Shown here piece after piece: positions 39,912-49,262 of a DNA stretch of 64,000 nucleotides. The translations under genes were made by a program, and so were the position numbers. The stretch's first letter is position 1. Every line of letters begins with the position of its first letter. This DNA comes from Taudactylus pleione (lineage: Eukaryota > Chordata > Amphibia > Anura > Myobatrachidae). The DNA is taken from NCBI GenBank assembly GCA_031769625.1, contig JAUIMM010000483.1:6330001-6394000 (forward strand), read 5' to 3'. The notes beneath the pieces were generated by a model that searched no databases, had not been told where the DNA came from, and saw nothing but the letters and a program-made list of their open reading frames with translations.

Positions 39912-40937
39912 CTACGTCGGCAAGATGTCGTCCTCATCCTCCTCATCCACCGATTCCTTGGATAATACAGGAAAAAGGGATTTAGGTGACCCTGGACTGC
40001 TTACGGTCTGAGCCAAAGTTTCTGAACTTGACAGTAACTTTTTATGAACGCGCTGCAGGTGCCGTATAAGGGAGGATGTTCCTAGGTGGTTAACGTCCCT
40101 ACCCCTACTTATTTCACCTTTACATATGGTACATATAGCAAGACAGTTGTTGTCCGGATTTGGATAGAAATATTGCCAGACCAAAGAGGTGGAATGTTTG
40201 GTCTTCTGCCCAGGCATGACCGTGATGGGCTTTTTCATCCCACGGACAACAACTGTCTCCCCCGGAGCCTGATTTAAACAAACCACATCACCATCAGAAT
40301 CCTCCTCGCCAACTTCCTCCTCAGTGCCAGCTACACCAGTATCCTCATCCTGTTGTACTTCAACAGTGACATCTTCAATTTGCATATCAGCAAGTGGACT
40401 GTGGGTGCTCCTTTCAGCACTTGCAGGGGGCCTGCAAATGGTGGAAAGAGCCACCTCTTCCCGTCCAGTGCTGGGAAGGTCAGGCATCGCAACCGCCACC
40501 ACACTTGGACTCTCCTTGGGGATTTGTGATATCTTCTTAGAAAGCACAGTTCTTCGCTGTGCTTTTGCCAGCTTAACTCGTTTTATTTTTTTAGCGGGAG
40601 GAGGGCTTCCATCGTCATGTGAAGCTGAACCACTAGTCATGAACATAGGGAAAGACCTTAGCCGTTCCTTGCCACTCCGTGTCGTAAATGGCTTATTGGC
40701 AAGTTTACGTTTCTCTTCAGATGATTTAAATGTTTTTTTCAAGGTCATTTTCCTGAACTTTGTCATTTGGGATTGTATGTGCCCTCTACTATGACATTGG
40801 GCATCGGCCTTGGCAGACGACGTTGATGGCATGTTATCGTCTATGTCATGACTAGAGGCAACAGCTTCAGCACTAGGAGGAAGTGGTTCTTGATCTTTCC
40901 CTATTTTATTTTTATCGGAGAAAGTTTGGTCCTCCAC
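39912..40937 (-). CDS. Core-less BED-finger frame with lost ATG (E6)
   Basis: The deduced residues are the same as in E5, including the GTG in place of ATG (40935-40937) and the TAA before it. Sharing this change shows that the mutation preceded the E5/E6 duplication. The first in-frame ATG is again codon 36. The zinc-finger residues and acidic tail are intact. Confidence 0.6.
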   Translation of the reverse strand: MEDQTFSDKNKIGKDQEPLPPSAEAVASSHDIDDNMPSTSSAKADAQCHSRGHIQSQMTKFRKMTLKKTFKSSEEKRKLANKPFTTRSGKERLRSFPMFMTSGSASHDDGSPPPAKKIKRVKLAKAQRRTVLSKKISQIPKESPSVVAVAMPDLPSTGREEVALSTICRPPASAERSTHSPLADMQIEDVTVEVQQDEDTGVAGTEEEVGEEDSDGDVVCLNQAPGETVVVRGMKKPITVMPGQKTKHSTSLVWQYFYPNPDNNCLAICTICKGEISRGRDVNHLGTSSLIRHLQRVHKKLLSSSETLAQTVSSPGSPKSLFPVLSKESVDEEDEDDILPT

Positions 40938-40964
40938 TTATGTTATATTGATATATACGTGCGG

Positions 40965-42400
40965 CTAAGGCGCACACAAACACAGAAAATAATTTTTTAT
41001 TTTTGTTGGAGACTAGTGCACTTTGTGGGTTACACCACCCTTTAAGAAATGAGCCAGCCGGCCCTTTACTTATGGGACACAGGCGCACGCTTGGCACTAC
41101 TTTGTTGATGCACGTGCGGCTACTGCGCACACAATTCACAAACACAGAAAATATTTTTTTATTTGGTTTGGACTGGAGTGTACTTTGGGGGTTACAGCAC
41201 CCTTTAACGGTCAAGCCAGGCGGCCCTTTACTTATGACACAGGCGCACGCTTGGCACTACTTTGTTGATGCACGTGCGGCTACTGCGCACACAATTCACA
41301 AACACAGAAAAAACATTTTTATTTGGTTTGGAGTGTACTTTGGGGGTTACAGCACCCTTTAACGGTGAAGCCAGCCGGCCCTTTACTTATGACACAGGCG
41401 CACGCTTGGCACTACTTTGTTGATGCACGTGCGGCTACTGCGCACACAATTCACAAATACAGAAAATATTTTTTTATTTGGTTTGGAGTGTACTTTGGGG
41501 GTTACAGCACCCTTTAACGGTCAAGACAGCCGGCCCTTTACTTATGACACAGGCGCACGCTTGGCACTACTTTGATGGTGCACGTGCGGCTACTGCGCAC
41601 ACAATTCACAAACACAGAAAAAAAAATTTTATTTGGTTTGGAGTGTACTTTGGGGGTTACAGCACCCTTTAACGGTCAAGCCAGCCGGTCCTTTACTTAT
41701 GACACAGGCGCACGCTTGGCACTACTTTGATGATGCACGTGCGGCTACTGCGCACACAATTCACAAACACAGAAAAAAAATTTTTATTTGGTTTGGAGTG
41801 TACTTTGGGGGTTACAGCACCCTTTAACGGTCAAGCCAGCCGGCCCTTTACTTATGACACAGGCGCACGCTTGGCACTACTTTGTTGATGCACGTGCGGA
41901 TACTGCGCACACAATTCACAAACACAGAAAATATTTTTTTATTTGGTTTGGAGTGTACTTTGGGGGTTACAGCACCCTTTAACGGTCAAGCCAGCCGGCC
42001 CTTTACTTATGACACAGGCGCACGCTTGGCACTACTTTGTTGATGCACGTGCGGCTACTGCGCACACAATTCACAAACACAGAAAATATTTTTTTATTTG
42101 GTTTGGACTGGAGTGTACTTTGGGGGTTACAGCACCTTTTAACGGTCAAGCCAGCCGGCCCTTTACTTATGACACAGGCGCACGCTTGGCACTACTTTGT
42201 TGATGCACGTGCGGCTTCTGCGCACACAATTCACAAACACAGAAAAAAATTTTTTATTTGGTTTGGAGTGTACTTTGGGGGTTACAGCACCCTTTAACGG
42301 TCAAGCCAGCTGGCCCTTTACTTATGACACAGGCGCACGCTTGGCACTACTTTGTTGATGCACGTGCGGCTACTGCGCACATAATTCACAAATACAGAAA
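40965..42400. repeat. Subterminal repeat block of E6 (9 units)
   Basis: Nine units, the longest block here. Relative to E5 it has gained units related to those of E3 and E4 (gatgatgcacg, gatggtgcacg variants near 41570-41740) and lost the caggcgctcgc variant, which indicates ongoing unit exchange. Confidence 0.92.
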
Positions 42401-42809
42401 AAATATTTTTTTTTTAGCACTTTGGGGGAGCACCCCTGATGGACAGAGCACCCCCTGGACAACACTACAGCACCCCTTTAGGACTGGGACACTGCTCAGG
42501 ACTTTGGAGTGGACACAGCCCCTATGGACAACTGACTGCACAACACAGTCCAGCCAGCCCCTATGGACTTTGAAGTAGTGGACACAGCCCCTATTAACAA
42601 CAGCAGGACAGCACAACACAGCCAGCCCCTATGGACTTTGAAGTAGTGGACACAGCCCCTATGGACAACAGCAGCACAGCGCAGCACAGCACAGCACAAC
42701 ACTACTCTGCACTACACTACACTACACTACACAGCCCAGCCAGCCCTAACTCCCACCCTCCCTCTTCACTGTCCACAGCCGAGTGAGAAAATGGCACCGA
42801 CGCGGGTAC

Positions 42810-42819
42810 CTTATATAGG
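42810..42819 (-). promoter_or_regulatory. TATA box of E6
   Basis: The minus strand reads cctatataag. The 5' element terminus beyond it is missing in this copy. Confidence 0.55.
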
Positions 42820-43179
42820 ATCCAAAACCCGCGAGACTCGGAAGGCGGGATGATGACGTTTTGCCTTGATTTCAGAATCCGAGTCAGGTGGGAAAAGTCG
42901 AGCAACCAATCAGATTCAGTGGAGTAACTACTGCCCCCGCAGCCCCTGCGGGGGCTTGGAGGTGCTGGGTAGCTTGGGGGCGACGGGGGTAGTTGTTACG
43001 CTACTCAGTGGCGGAACTCCCGTAACTACGGAGGGTGCAGGGGGTGCGGTCGCACCCCCTGCAACCTTCATCTGCCGGGCGCCCGCTGAGTGTGTTACCA
43101 GCGGGCGTCTGGCTACTATTCAAAACCCCGGCGGCAGCCGGAGGATGGAGCTCCTTCCATCTTCCAGGTCCCGCAGGGC

Positions 43180-43325
43180 ACTATGGGAATGACGTCATGA
43201 CGTCACTCCCATAGTGCCGGGGAGCAGACGCCGGGGACGGAGCTCAGGAGTGAGCTCCGTCTTCTGGGTCCCGCAGAGCACTATGGGAGTGACGTCATGA
43301 CGTCACTCCCATAGTGCCGAGGAGC
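43180..43325. repeat. Duplicated block with tgacgtcatgacgtcac palindromes
   Basis: The segment around ggtcccgcag-gcactatggga-tgacgtcatgacgtcactcccatagtgcc occurs twice (about 43168-43218 and 43268-43318). Each copy contains a palindrome of more than 30 bp centred on the gacgtcatgacgtc core. The tgacgtca core is a CRE/ATF-type site by sequence; function is unknown. Confidence 0.8.
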
Positions 43326-43414
43326 GGACGCCGGGGTATGGACGGCAGCAGCACTGGAGCGGGGATAAGATAAATTTTTTTTGTTTTTTTGTGTGCGTGC
43401 GGGGGGGGAGCAAT

Positions 43415-43680
43415 TACAGGGGGCTACCTACTGGGGGCAACTACAGGGGGCTCACTATTGGGATCAACTAGGTGCAACTACAGGGGGCTCACTACAGGGG
43501 GCAACTACAGGGGGCAACTACAGGGGGCTCATTACTGGGGGCAACCACTGGGGGCAACTACTGGGTGCAACTACAGGGGGCTCACTACTGAGGGCAACTA
43601 CTGGGCACAACTACAGGGGGCACTACTAAAATGGGCACAACTACAGGGGGCACAACTACAGGGGGCACTGTATAAGGGGC
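43415..43680. repeat. Ggggg-caactac minisatellite inside the hAT MITE
   Basis: Irregular tandem units close to actacagggggcaact and actacagggggctcact, of about 14-28 bp. The resulting Gly-rich open frames are artefacts of the repeat. Confidence 0.85.
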
Positions 43681-43837
43681 ACTAGCTTGATACACACAGT
43701 TTACAGGTTATAAACTATGTTCCCAATAATCTGGTTCTACATGGAAATAAAAACTGTGCAACCTGTCTTGAGCTAAGGTGACAGACTGGCAGGAGCAGAG
43801 AGCAGGGTTGGTGAAGTAGATCTGTCAGGGTGGGATG

Positions 43838-44225
43838 TAATGGGCATTACTGTTTGGCATAATGTGTATTGGGCATTACTGTGTGCACAATGTGCTATTA
43901 GGGGCATTACTGTGTGGCATAATGTGTAAGGGACATTACTGTGTGGCATAATGTGTTGTATGTGGCATTACTGTGTGGCATAATGTGAAATAGGGACATT
44001 ACAGCATGGCATAAATTTGTTATAAGGGCTTTACTGTATGTCATTATGTGTTATACGTGGCATTATTGTGTGGCATGGGTAAGGGGCATTGCTGTGTGGC
44101 ATAATGTGTTGTAAGGGGCATTCCGGCGTGGCATGTGTTGTAAGGGGCATTACGGTGTGGCACACTGTGTTATAAGTGGCATTGCTTAGTGTGTCATAAT
44201 GTGTAAGGCACGTTGCTGTATCATG
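43838..44225. repeat. About 33-bp gcattactgtgtggcataatgtg minisatellite
   Basis: About 11 degenerate units close to ggcattactgtgtggcataatgtgtt followed by a variable (g)taagg piece. They lie inside the 3' half of the hAT MITE. Confidence 0.85.
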
Positions 44226-44459
44226 TAACCACACACCTTAAACGTTGTCTTTGGATGTGTTTGATCTTTGGGCGGGAGGGGGGGCGCCTGAAACTTTTTT
44301 GGCATGTGGGAGCAAAATTTATAGTTACGCCACTGATCAGATTTCTACTTATTATCTTCTAGAAGGCGCTAGATAAATTGTAAGTAGGATCTGATTGGTT
44401 GCTATGAGCAAGATCTCCACTTCTAAATACCTGCACTTTAGTAAATATAACCCTTTGGG

Positions 44460-44685
44460 GTCTTCTACTTTGCAATCATCTTCAAATGTGAAAGCGAATT
44501 GCCCAATTGCCAATAGCACAAGCGCTGGCCTGTCGTAGAGTGTTACAAGATAAAGGGGCCCATTTATCAAAGTGCATTTGAGGTAAATTCCCCGAAAACA
44601 CCCCGAATGTATACTATGAAGGATAACTGCTGCCATCCCTCCATTGCCGCTGGCAGCCGCCTCCCCCATAGGTTTCTATGGGGGA
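44460..44685. other. Non-coding spacer, probable left part of a MITE
   Basis: Contains ggggcccatttatcaaag near 44556, which looks like a MITE terminus, leading into the hairpin-rich block that follows. No gene. Confidence 0.4.
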
Positions 44686-45015
44686 TGCGATGCTGCCAAA
44701 TGTATCAATATCGGGAATGCTTCGCATTCCCGATATTGGCCCCAGCAGCTAACGCTATCTGAAGTGTCCTATGGGCACTTACCCGCATTTCAGCCGGCGG
44801 AGGGATCTTCCAGATCCCTCCGCCGGCAATGGACGTCGCTCATGTGCAGTCCGCGGGACTGCGCATGTGCAGCAGCCCGGAATGCGCTCCAGCCACATCG
44901 CAGGGACGGGCTCTTTTCGGAGCCCGTCTCCCTGCATGTGCCGGGTCATACATTCGGCCGGTATGATCGCATTTTGCAATGCGATCATGGGCGGTACTGC
45001 ATGCCCTGGGCCCCA
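44686..45015. mobile_element. Serial-hairpin element, copy C
   Basis: At least five stem-loops in about 300 bp: a perfect 15-bp stem with a 3-nt loop (44706-44738), a perfect 16-bp stem with a 3-nt loop (44793-44827), a GC hairpin centred near 44853, a 13-bp stem with a 2-nt bulge (44900-44935), and an 11-bp stem with a 4-nt loop (44963-44988). It may be the right part of the MITE starting near 44556. It is unrelated in sequence to the copies at 8.4 and 47.2 kb but built in the same way. Confidence 0.7.
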
Positions 45016-45196
45016 AAGGGGTCTATTTACTAAGCTGTGTTAGGAGACAGAGTGAAATGAGATAAGGTACCAGCCAATCCGCTACCAACTGCCATCTCAC
45101 AGGCTGTGTTTGAAAAATGACAGTTGGGAGCTGATTGGCTGGCACCTTATCACTTTTCACTCTGTCTCCTAACACTGCTTAGTAAATAGACCCCTT
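45016..45196. mobile_element. Near-perfect palindromic MITE, copy 2
   Basis: Same family as 16331-16507 (ends AAGGGGTCTATTTACTAAGC). The inverted repeats are about 80 bp. The short centre is inverted relative to copy 1 (ctcacaggctgtgtttgaaaaatg), so the two copies differ by orientation of insertion or by centre flipping. Confidence 0.85.
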
Positions 45197-45259
45197 AGAG
45201 GCACAACCCTCCTAAACAAGGACTAAACACACAGTATATGGACAAAGTCAGTTAGACAT

Positions 45260-45745
45260 AGGTGCTTCAGTTCGGATGTAGGTGACATGTCGGCTGTCGG
45301 GATGCAGACACTCAGAATGCCGGCCCCAGAATCCATAAACCAGTCAGAATCCAGGCACCAGCAACCCGACCGTCAGCATCCTGACAGTAAGTATTCAGGT
45401 AAGGGGGAGGTTTAGGCACTAGGGGGAGGGTTAGGCTGTGGGGGAGGGTTAGGCTGTAGGGGAGGGTTAGACACTAGGGGGAGGGTTAGGCTGTGGGGGA
45501 GGGTTAGGCTGTAGGGGAGGGTTAGGCTGTAGGGGAGGGTTAGACACTAGGGGGAGGGTTAGACACTGTGGGGGAGGGTTAGGCTGTAGGGGAGGGTTAG
45601 ACACTAGGGGGAGGGTTAGGCTGTTGGGGGAGGGTTAGGTTTAGGATACTTACCTGCAGTTGTCGGTATCCTAACCCTGTCAGGACCCTGGTGTTGGGAT
45701 TCTGAACGCCAGGATCCTGAGCACTGGAATCCCATACCCAACCCC
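45260..45745. repeat. Repeat with about 20-bp ggagggttaggc minisatellite core
   Basis: The flanks contain gtcgggatgc, gaatgccggcc and atacttacctg/gacagtaagtatt, in an order like the R1 family. The core 45396-45640 is a tandem array of ggctgtaggggagggtta and gacactagggggagggtta units. It is probably a divergent relative of R1. No coding sequence. Confidence 0.65.
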
Positions 45746-47154
45746 TTCAGCTGTATTATTTACTTCACTGTTCTACTGTACACATGTATTGACGTGCATT
45801 ACTGTCCATCTTGCTCATGAAGTGATAGTTAAATGCTTGTATCCATTTCCCACTGGTCTTAGCAAAATATTGAATGGGAATTTGCACCTCGTAATTCAGA
45901 GAGACAGAACTACCTCAAGAGGCGCCCATCCAGGTTTTGGGAGAACCTTGTAAACCAGAGCTTCACGAATCACTACACATGCATGGGACCAGCCGGGGAG
46001 GGTGGAGTAGGGTACCCAAGGACCTATGCTGTTGTATTCTGCTCCACCTCCCCTGCAATTAGCTGGGACTAATCACAGCGTAGAGCTGCTTCTCATCAGT
46101 AACAACATCTAGGTCCAGGGGCCTGGAGTTGTCTTGGAGGCTCCTTAGTGTATATTGCAGCCACAGTCACATTTTTCTCCACAGTGCATATTTGTTTTCA
46201 AGATCAGACGCACCTGCAGCTCCTCGTTGAAGTTGATTTAGGACAGCGCTTAACATCGCCAGGCAAATCCTCAAATAACCCCTCAGTCAAGGAACGGATG
46301 TCTCTAGTCAGCAGGTTTTGCCGTCTCCATTGTGTCAGGACTAAAGAAGCAACATTAATCATAACTGTGGGGCCTTTTACTAGGTGTTGAAGGTTTTCTT
46401 TTTACTCTTTTAATATCACACAGCAGAGTTTTCATTGATACTGCTATACATTAATAGGGAAAGAGTAGGGAAGAGGGAAGATGTCAACAGATCGCATCCC
46501 ACAGCCTGTTAACGGCCTTTGCACCACGTTCCACCTCTTGAACTGCGATTTGCATAGAGAAGATGGAAAAGCATCAAAGGAAATGTTGGAAAGCGAAACT
46601 GGGACACAAATAATAGGTTATATTACAAAGTATGAGGTTGCGCCTCTGTCTTACTGTGCCAAGCTTGTTAGCTTACAATCTTGGGAGCCTCATTAAAGCT
46701 ACTAAAAAATAAATAAATAAATAAAAAAAGCACCAGTTTTGCATTTTGTATTTCATATATTTTTTTTATTTTTTTATTCCCAAGCTATTTCCTACAAATA
46801 CAGCAGATCTAAGGCAAATTAAACTTGCAAGGTCGGCAGTTTCATCAAGAGCCCGATAAATTAGCAACGAGTGTTAACAAGTTGCTTGTAACTTTATTTA
46901 AAAAGGGTTCCCTGACAGAAAAACGAGGAATAGAATGATGGGATGAAAATACGACAAATTAATTGATCAGAGCCCAGCGTCCTGATTTTCCCAATAGACA
47001 GAGGAACTTAGAAACTTAAGGAATTTGTAGCGCTTCTATCTAGAAGTGTTCAATAATCAAATAAAGTACAAATGCTATGCTGTTACAAGGGACGTGTCTG
47101 TTTCCTTTTTACAATCCACATACGTACCTGCCATTCAGGTCATTGGTAATGAAC
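45746..47154. other. Apparently unique, non-coding block
   Basis: No gene is recognised. An open frame at 46481-46696 lacks family features. The part from about 46760 to 47080 is complex, non-repetitive sequence that could be worth conservation testing. A short poly-T/A patch lies near 46690-46775. Confidence 0.4.
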
Positions 47155-47644
47155 TCTGGGCCTGCTGCTGAGCGCTCGCAAGCGGGTCGATGTTGACCCA
47201 GTGCGCATGCGCGAGACCCATATAGCGATGGGCAAGCCGTCGCTCCGGGTCTCGCTACAAAGGGGGCATGCTGTCAATGTTGAGTGACAGCACTCCCCCT
47301 TTGGTGGGCGGGCCGGGGGCGTGGCTGCCCAGATTGAGGCGTTCCCATGGGAACGCCTGTTGTTTGGGGCCGGCCCCACTGACATCACAAGTGATGTCAG
47401 TGGGAGTGCTTTTGGCTCTGTCAGAGCTAAAAGCACTCTTGGGCTTGCGGCAACGAGACCCTACCACAAGGGTCTCATCGCAAGCCCGATGGTCGCGATG
47501 GTCTTGACCATCGCCACCATCTTTTTGGCCGCTCGCTATAGCTGTGGGTGGTCACCCACAGCTATGCGAGCGGCCAGGAGGCCGCTCTAAAAAAAGAGAA
47601 GAGAAGCGAGTGCTCTGTCAGAGCGTCCGGCTCTGAATCAGGGC
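47155..47644. mobile_element. Serial-hairpin element, copy B
   Basis: Homologous to 8362-8727 through most of its left 310 bp and extends further right. Stem-loops: agcgatgg/ccgtcgct (about 47225-47242), a GC stem with mismatches (about 47260-47302), ggcgttccc/gggaacgcc (about 47338-47358), a perfect 14-bp stem with a short loop (about 47374-47404), a 16-bp stem (47404-47438), gagaccct/agggtctc (about 47455-47477), a gatggt/accatc cluster (about 47490-47520), and a stem of about 23 bp with one bulge (47527-47575). The right end tctgaatcagggcc (47631-47644) is the MITE terminus. Confidence 0.8.
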
Positions 47645-48436
47645 CACTGTGTGTTGCCCAAGCCTTTCACTTACCTAGATATTAAACTTCATATAACAGT
47701 GCTTCCTTTCTATCGGAACTCCTTTTTTCCCCCCAATAAATATCTGCTTCCTAGTTAGGGACAGCTTTCTCTTACCAAGAGCTCTGCTGGCATCGGTTAC
47801 ATGAAAGCAGGTACTTCATTATTATATTTAATATAGAATCATTTCACTGACTGATTTTACCATATTGGGTTTTCTTTCTTATTTTCTAGTTATAAGGCAC
47901 CAGGAGGGTTCTGTGGCAAGAAAAACCCCATAAGTATACACTAATACAGACAGTTTGGAAAGTTGCCAAGATACATAATTAAAGTGCGCAGCTAGCAGAA
48001 TTATGTAGAGGGTGTGTGGCTATGTGGGGGCAGGGCTATGACACGCACACTAGTCACAAAGACCCTGCAGACACCTATGGGTTGGTTATTGTAAGATGTA
48101 GAGGTGTGCTACTATCCAATAAGCTACTTATCCGCGCTTGTTGCCAGGGCCGTTGAGACATCAGGGCCTTGGTACTAAGGGGGTGTAGCCAAATCTAGGA
48201 GGTGTCACCACACGCCCTATAAAAACAAATCATAGTAAAATACTACAGATGTGTCCCCATACATAATTGCTGCAGTCATGCCAAGCAGCCCCTTCTCGGT
48301 GAGTCAGGTCCCGTACATCTCTGCTTTGATATGCGACATTTCTCTGTGTGCGATTGAGTATAAATCTGTATAAGAAGTGGTAAGAGGCAGCAGCCATGGG
48401 TTTTTCCATGCCAAGTTCCGCTGTGCTTCATATTCA
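47645..48436. other. No gene recognised; possible element end at 48147
   Basis: Non-coding. The string cagggccgttgagacatcagggcc near 48147 resembles a hAT-type terminus, but no partner was found. Confidence 0.4.
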
Positions 48437-49262
48437 GGGGCCTATTCATCAACACTAAAATAACGTCTTTAAGGACATTTTCCTTAAATAACGTTATTTT
48501 GGTATTCATGAACAGACTTAGCACAGGAGATATCACAGATATCTCCTTGCTAAGTTCCCCTGCGTTAATTTCCACACTCCCCATACATTAGTACATTAGT
48601 ATGGGGATGTGGAAATTGTGGTATTCATCAAATTCCGAAAATTATGAATTTTCGGAATTTGATGCAGTTACTATTCGTCACTGTGAGGTGGCGAATAGCA
48701 GAATCGACTTACCTGCTTCTGCGTGTGCAGGTCCCCCGACGAGTCCCTCCGGCGCTCTGCTCCGTCCTCAGGCTCCGGAGGCTGGTCGGACATGTGTGCT
48801 CCCCAGCAGAGAACAAGAAAGTTTTGAAAAAAAAAAAAAAAATTTTTTTTTCTAATCTGTCATGTGGTCTGCTGGGAAATCACATGACAGACCTGCAGGA
48901 CGGAGCCGGAGGCTGCTGTGCGGACAGGTAAGTCGGGGGGGGGGAGGTGAGCGGAGGGGGAGGGGTGTGGGGGGGTCGGGGGGGTACACAAACTTAACGC
49001 ATCTGTAGGCAGTGCTGTGCATGCGCTGGTTTTACAGATGTAACAGCGCATGCGCAGCACTGTTTCCAGATGCGATAAGGTAGTGTAGGCAGGGAAAAGT
49101 ATCTATTTCCCGAAAAGCTGTCATCGCAAAAATGACAGCTTTTCGGAATAGATACTTATGGAGAGGTGGAATGATGAATTCCACCTATAATTAGCTAGAA
49201 CTCCATGTGAGTTCTAAACCTTATTATCTCTAGAGAATTTTAAGGTTTAATGAATAGGCCCC
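48437..49262. mobile_element. Serial-hairpin MITE, copy D, with GGGGCCTATTCAT ends
   Basis: The termini ggggcctattcatcaac and ttaatgaataggcccc are inverted repeats. Between them lies a series of stems: aaaataacgt/acgttatttt; ggagatatc/gatatctcc; tccccatac/gtatgggga; aaattccgaaaatt/aattttcggaattt with a 3-nt loop (about 48630-48661); ctgtcatgtg/cacatgacag; catgcgctg/cagcgcatg; ccgaaaagctgtcat/atgacagcttttcgg (about 49108-49146); ggtggaat/attccacc; tagaactc/gagttcta; aaacctta/taaggttt. The element consists of little else. Confidence 0.85.

Larger units (their letters stand above)
39277..42903 (-). mobile_element. E6: internally deleted hAT copy, 5' terminus lost
   Basis: Left terminus, 3' hairpin, coding frame, a 9-unit repeat block (about 40965-42400) and TATA box (42810-42819) are present. 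The element stops at gggaaaagtcgag near 42903, before its last part (about 90 bp in E5). There it meets the left arm (agcaaccaatcagatt) of another short repeat. Its promoter region has extra differences (atggcaccg for atggcgccg; an additional cagcccctatggac unit). Confidence 0.88.
42917..44335. mobile_element. 1.4-kb hAT-type MITE with perfect 8-bp target duplication
   Basis: Left end CAGTGGAGTAACTAC; the right end, reverse-complemented, is CAGTGGCGTAACTAT (14-bp inverted repeat with one mismatch). It is flanked by ATCAGATT at 42909-42916 and 44336-44343. A similar motif, cagtggcggaactc, recurs internally near 43010 after gttacgctact, suggesting an older nested copy or end duplication. The interior holds two minisatellites and GC-rich palindromes (tgacgtcatgacgtca, twice). 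It has no transposase. Confidence 0.9.
42901..44403. repeat. Small AGCAACCAATCAGAT palindromic repeat split by a hAT insert
   Basis: The left arm agcaaccaatcagat (42901-42915) and right arm atctgattggttgct (44389-44403) are perfect inverted copies. Without the inserted 1.4-kb element they would be about 80 bp apart, forming a short fold-back repeat. Its left arm is fused to the broken end of E6. Sequence continuing to about 44455 (tagtaaatataaccc) probably belongs to it. Confidence 0.7.

Noticed and set aside
27459..42903. Array as a pure assembly artefact
   Set aside because: Units differ from each other by point changes, repeat number, an internal duplication in E3 and shared-derived changes in E5/E6, which artefactual repetition would not produce. 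Long-read proof is still lacking.
43381..43685. Gly/Thr-rich open frames (82-98 aa)
   Set aside because: They result from the caggggg-type minisatellite inside the hAT MITE.
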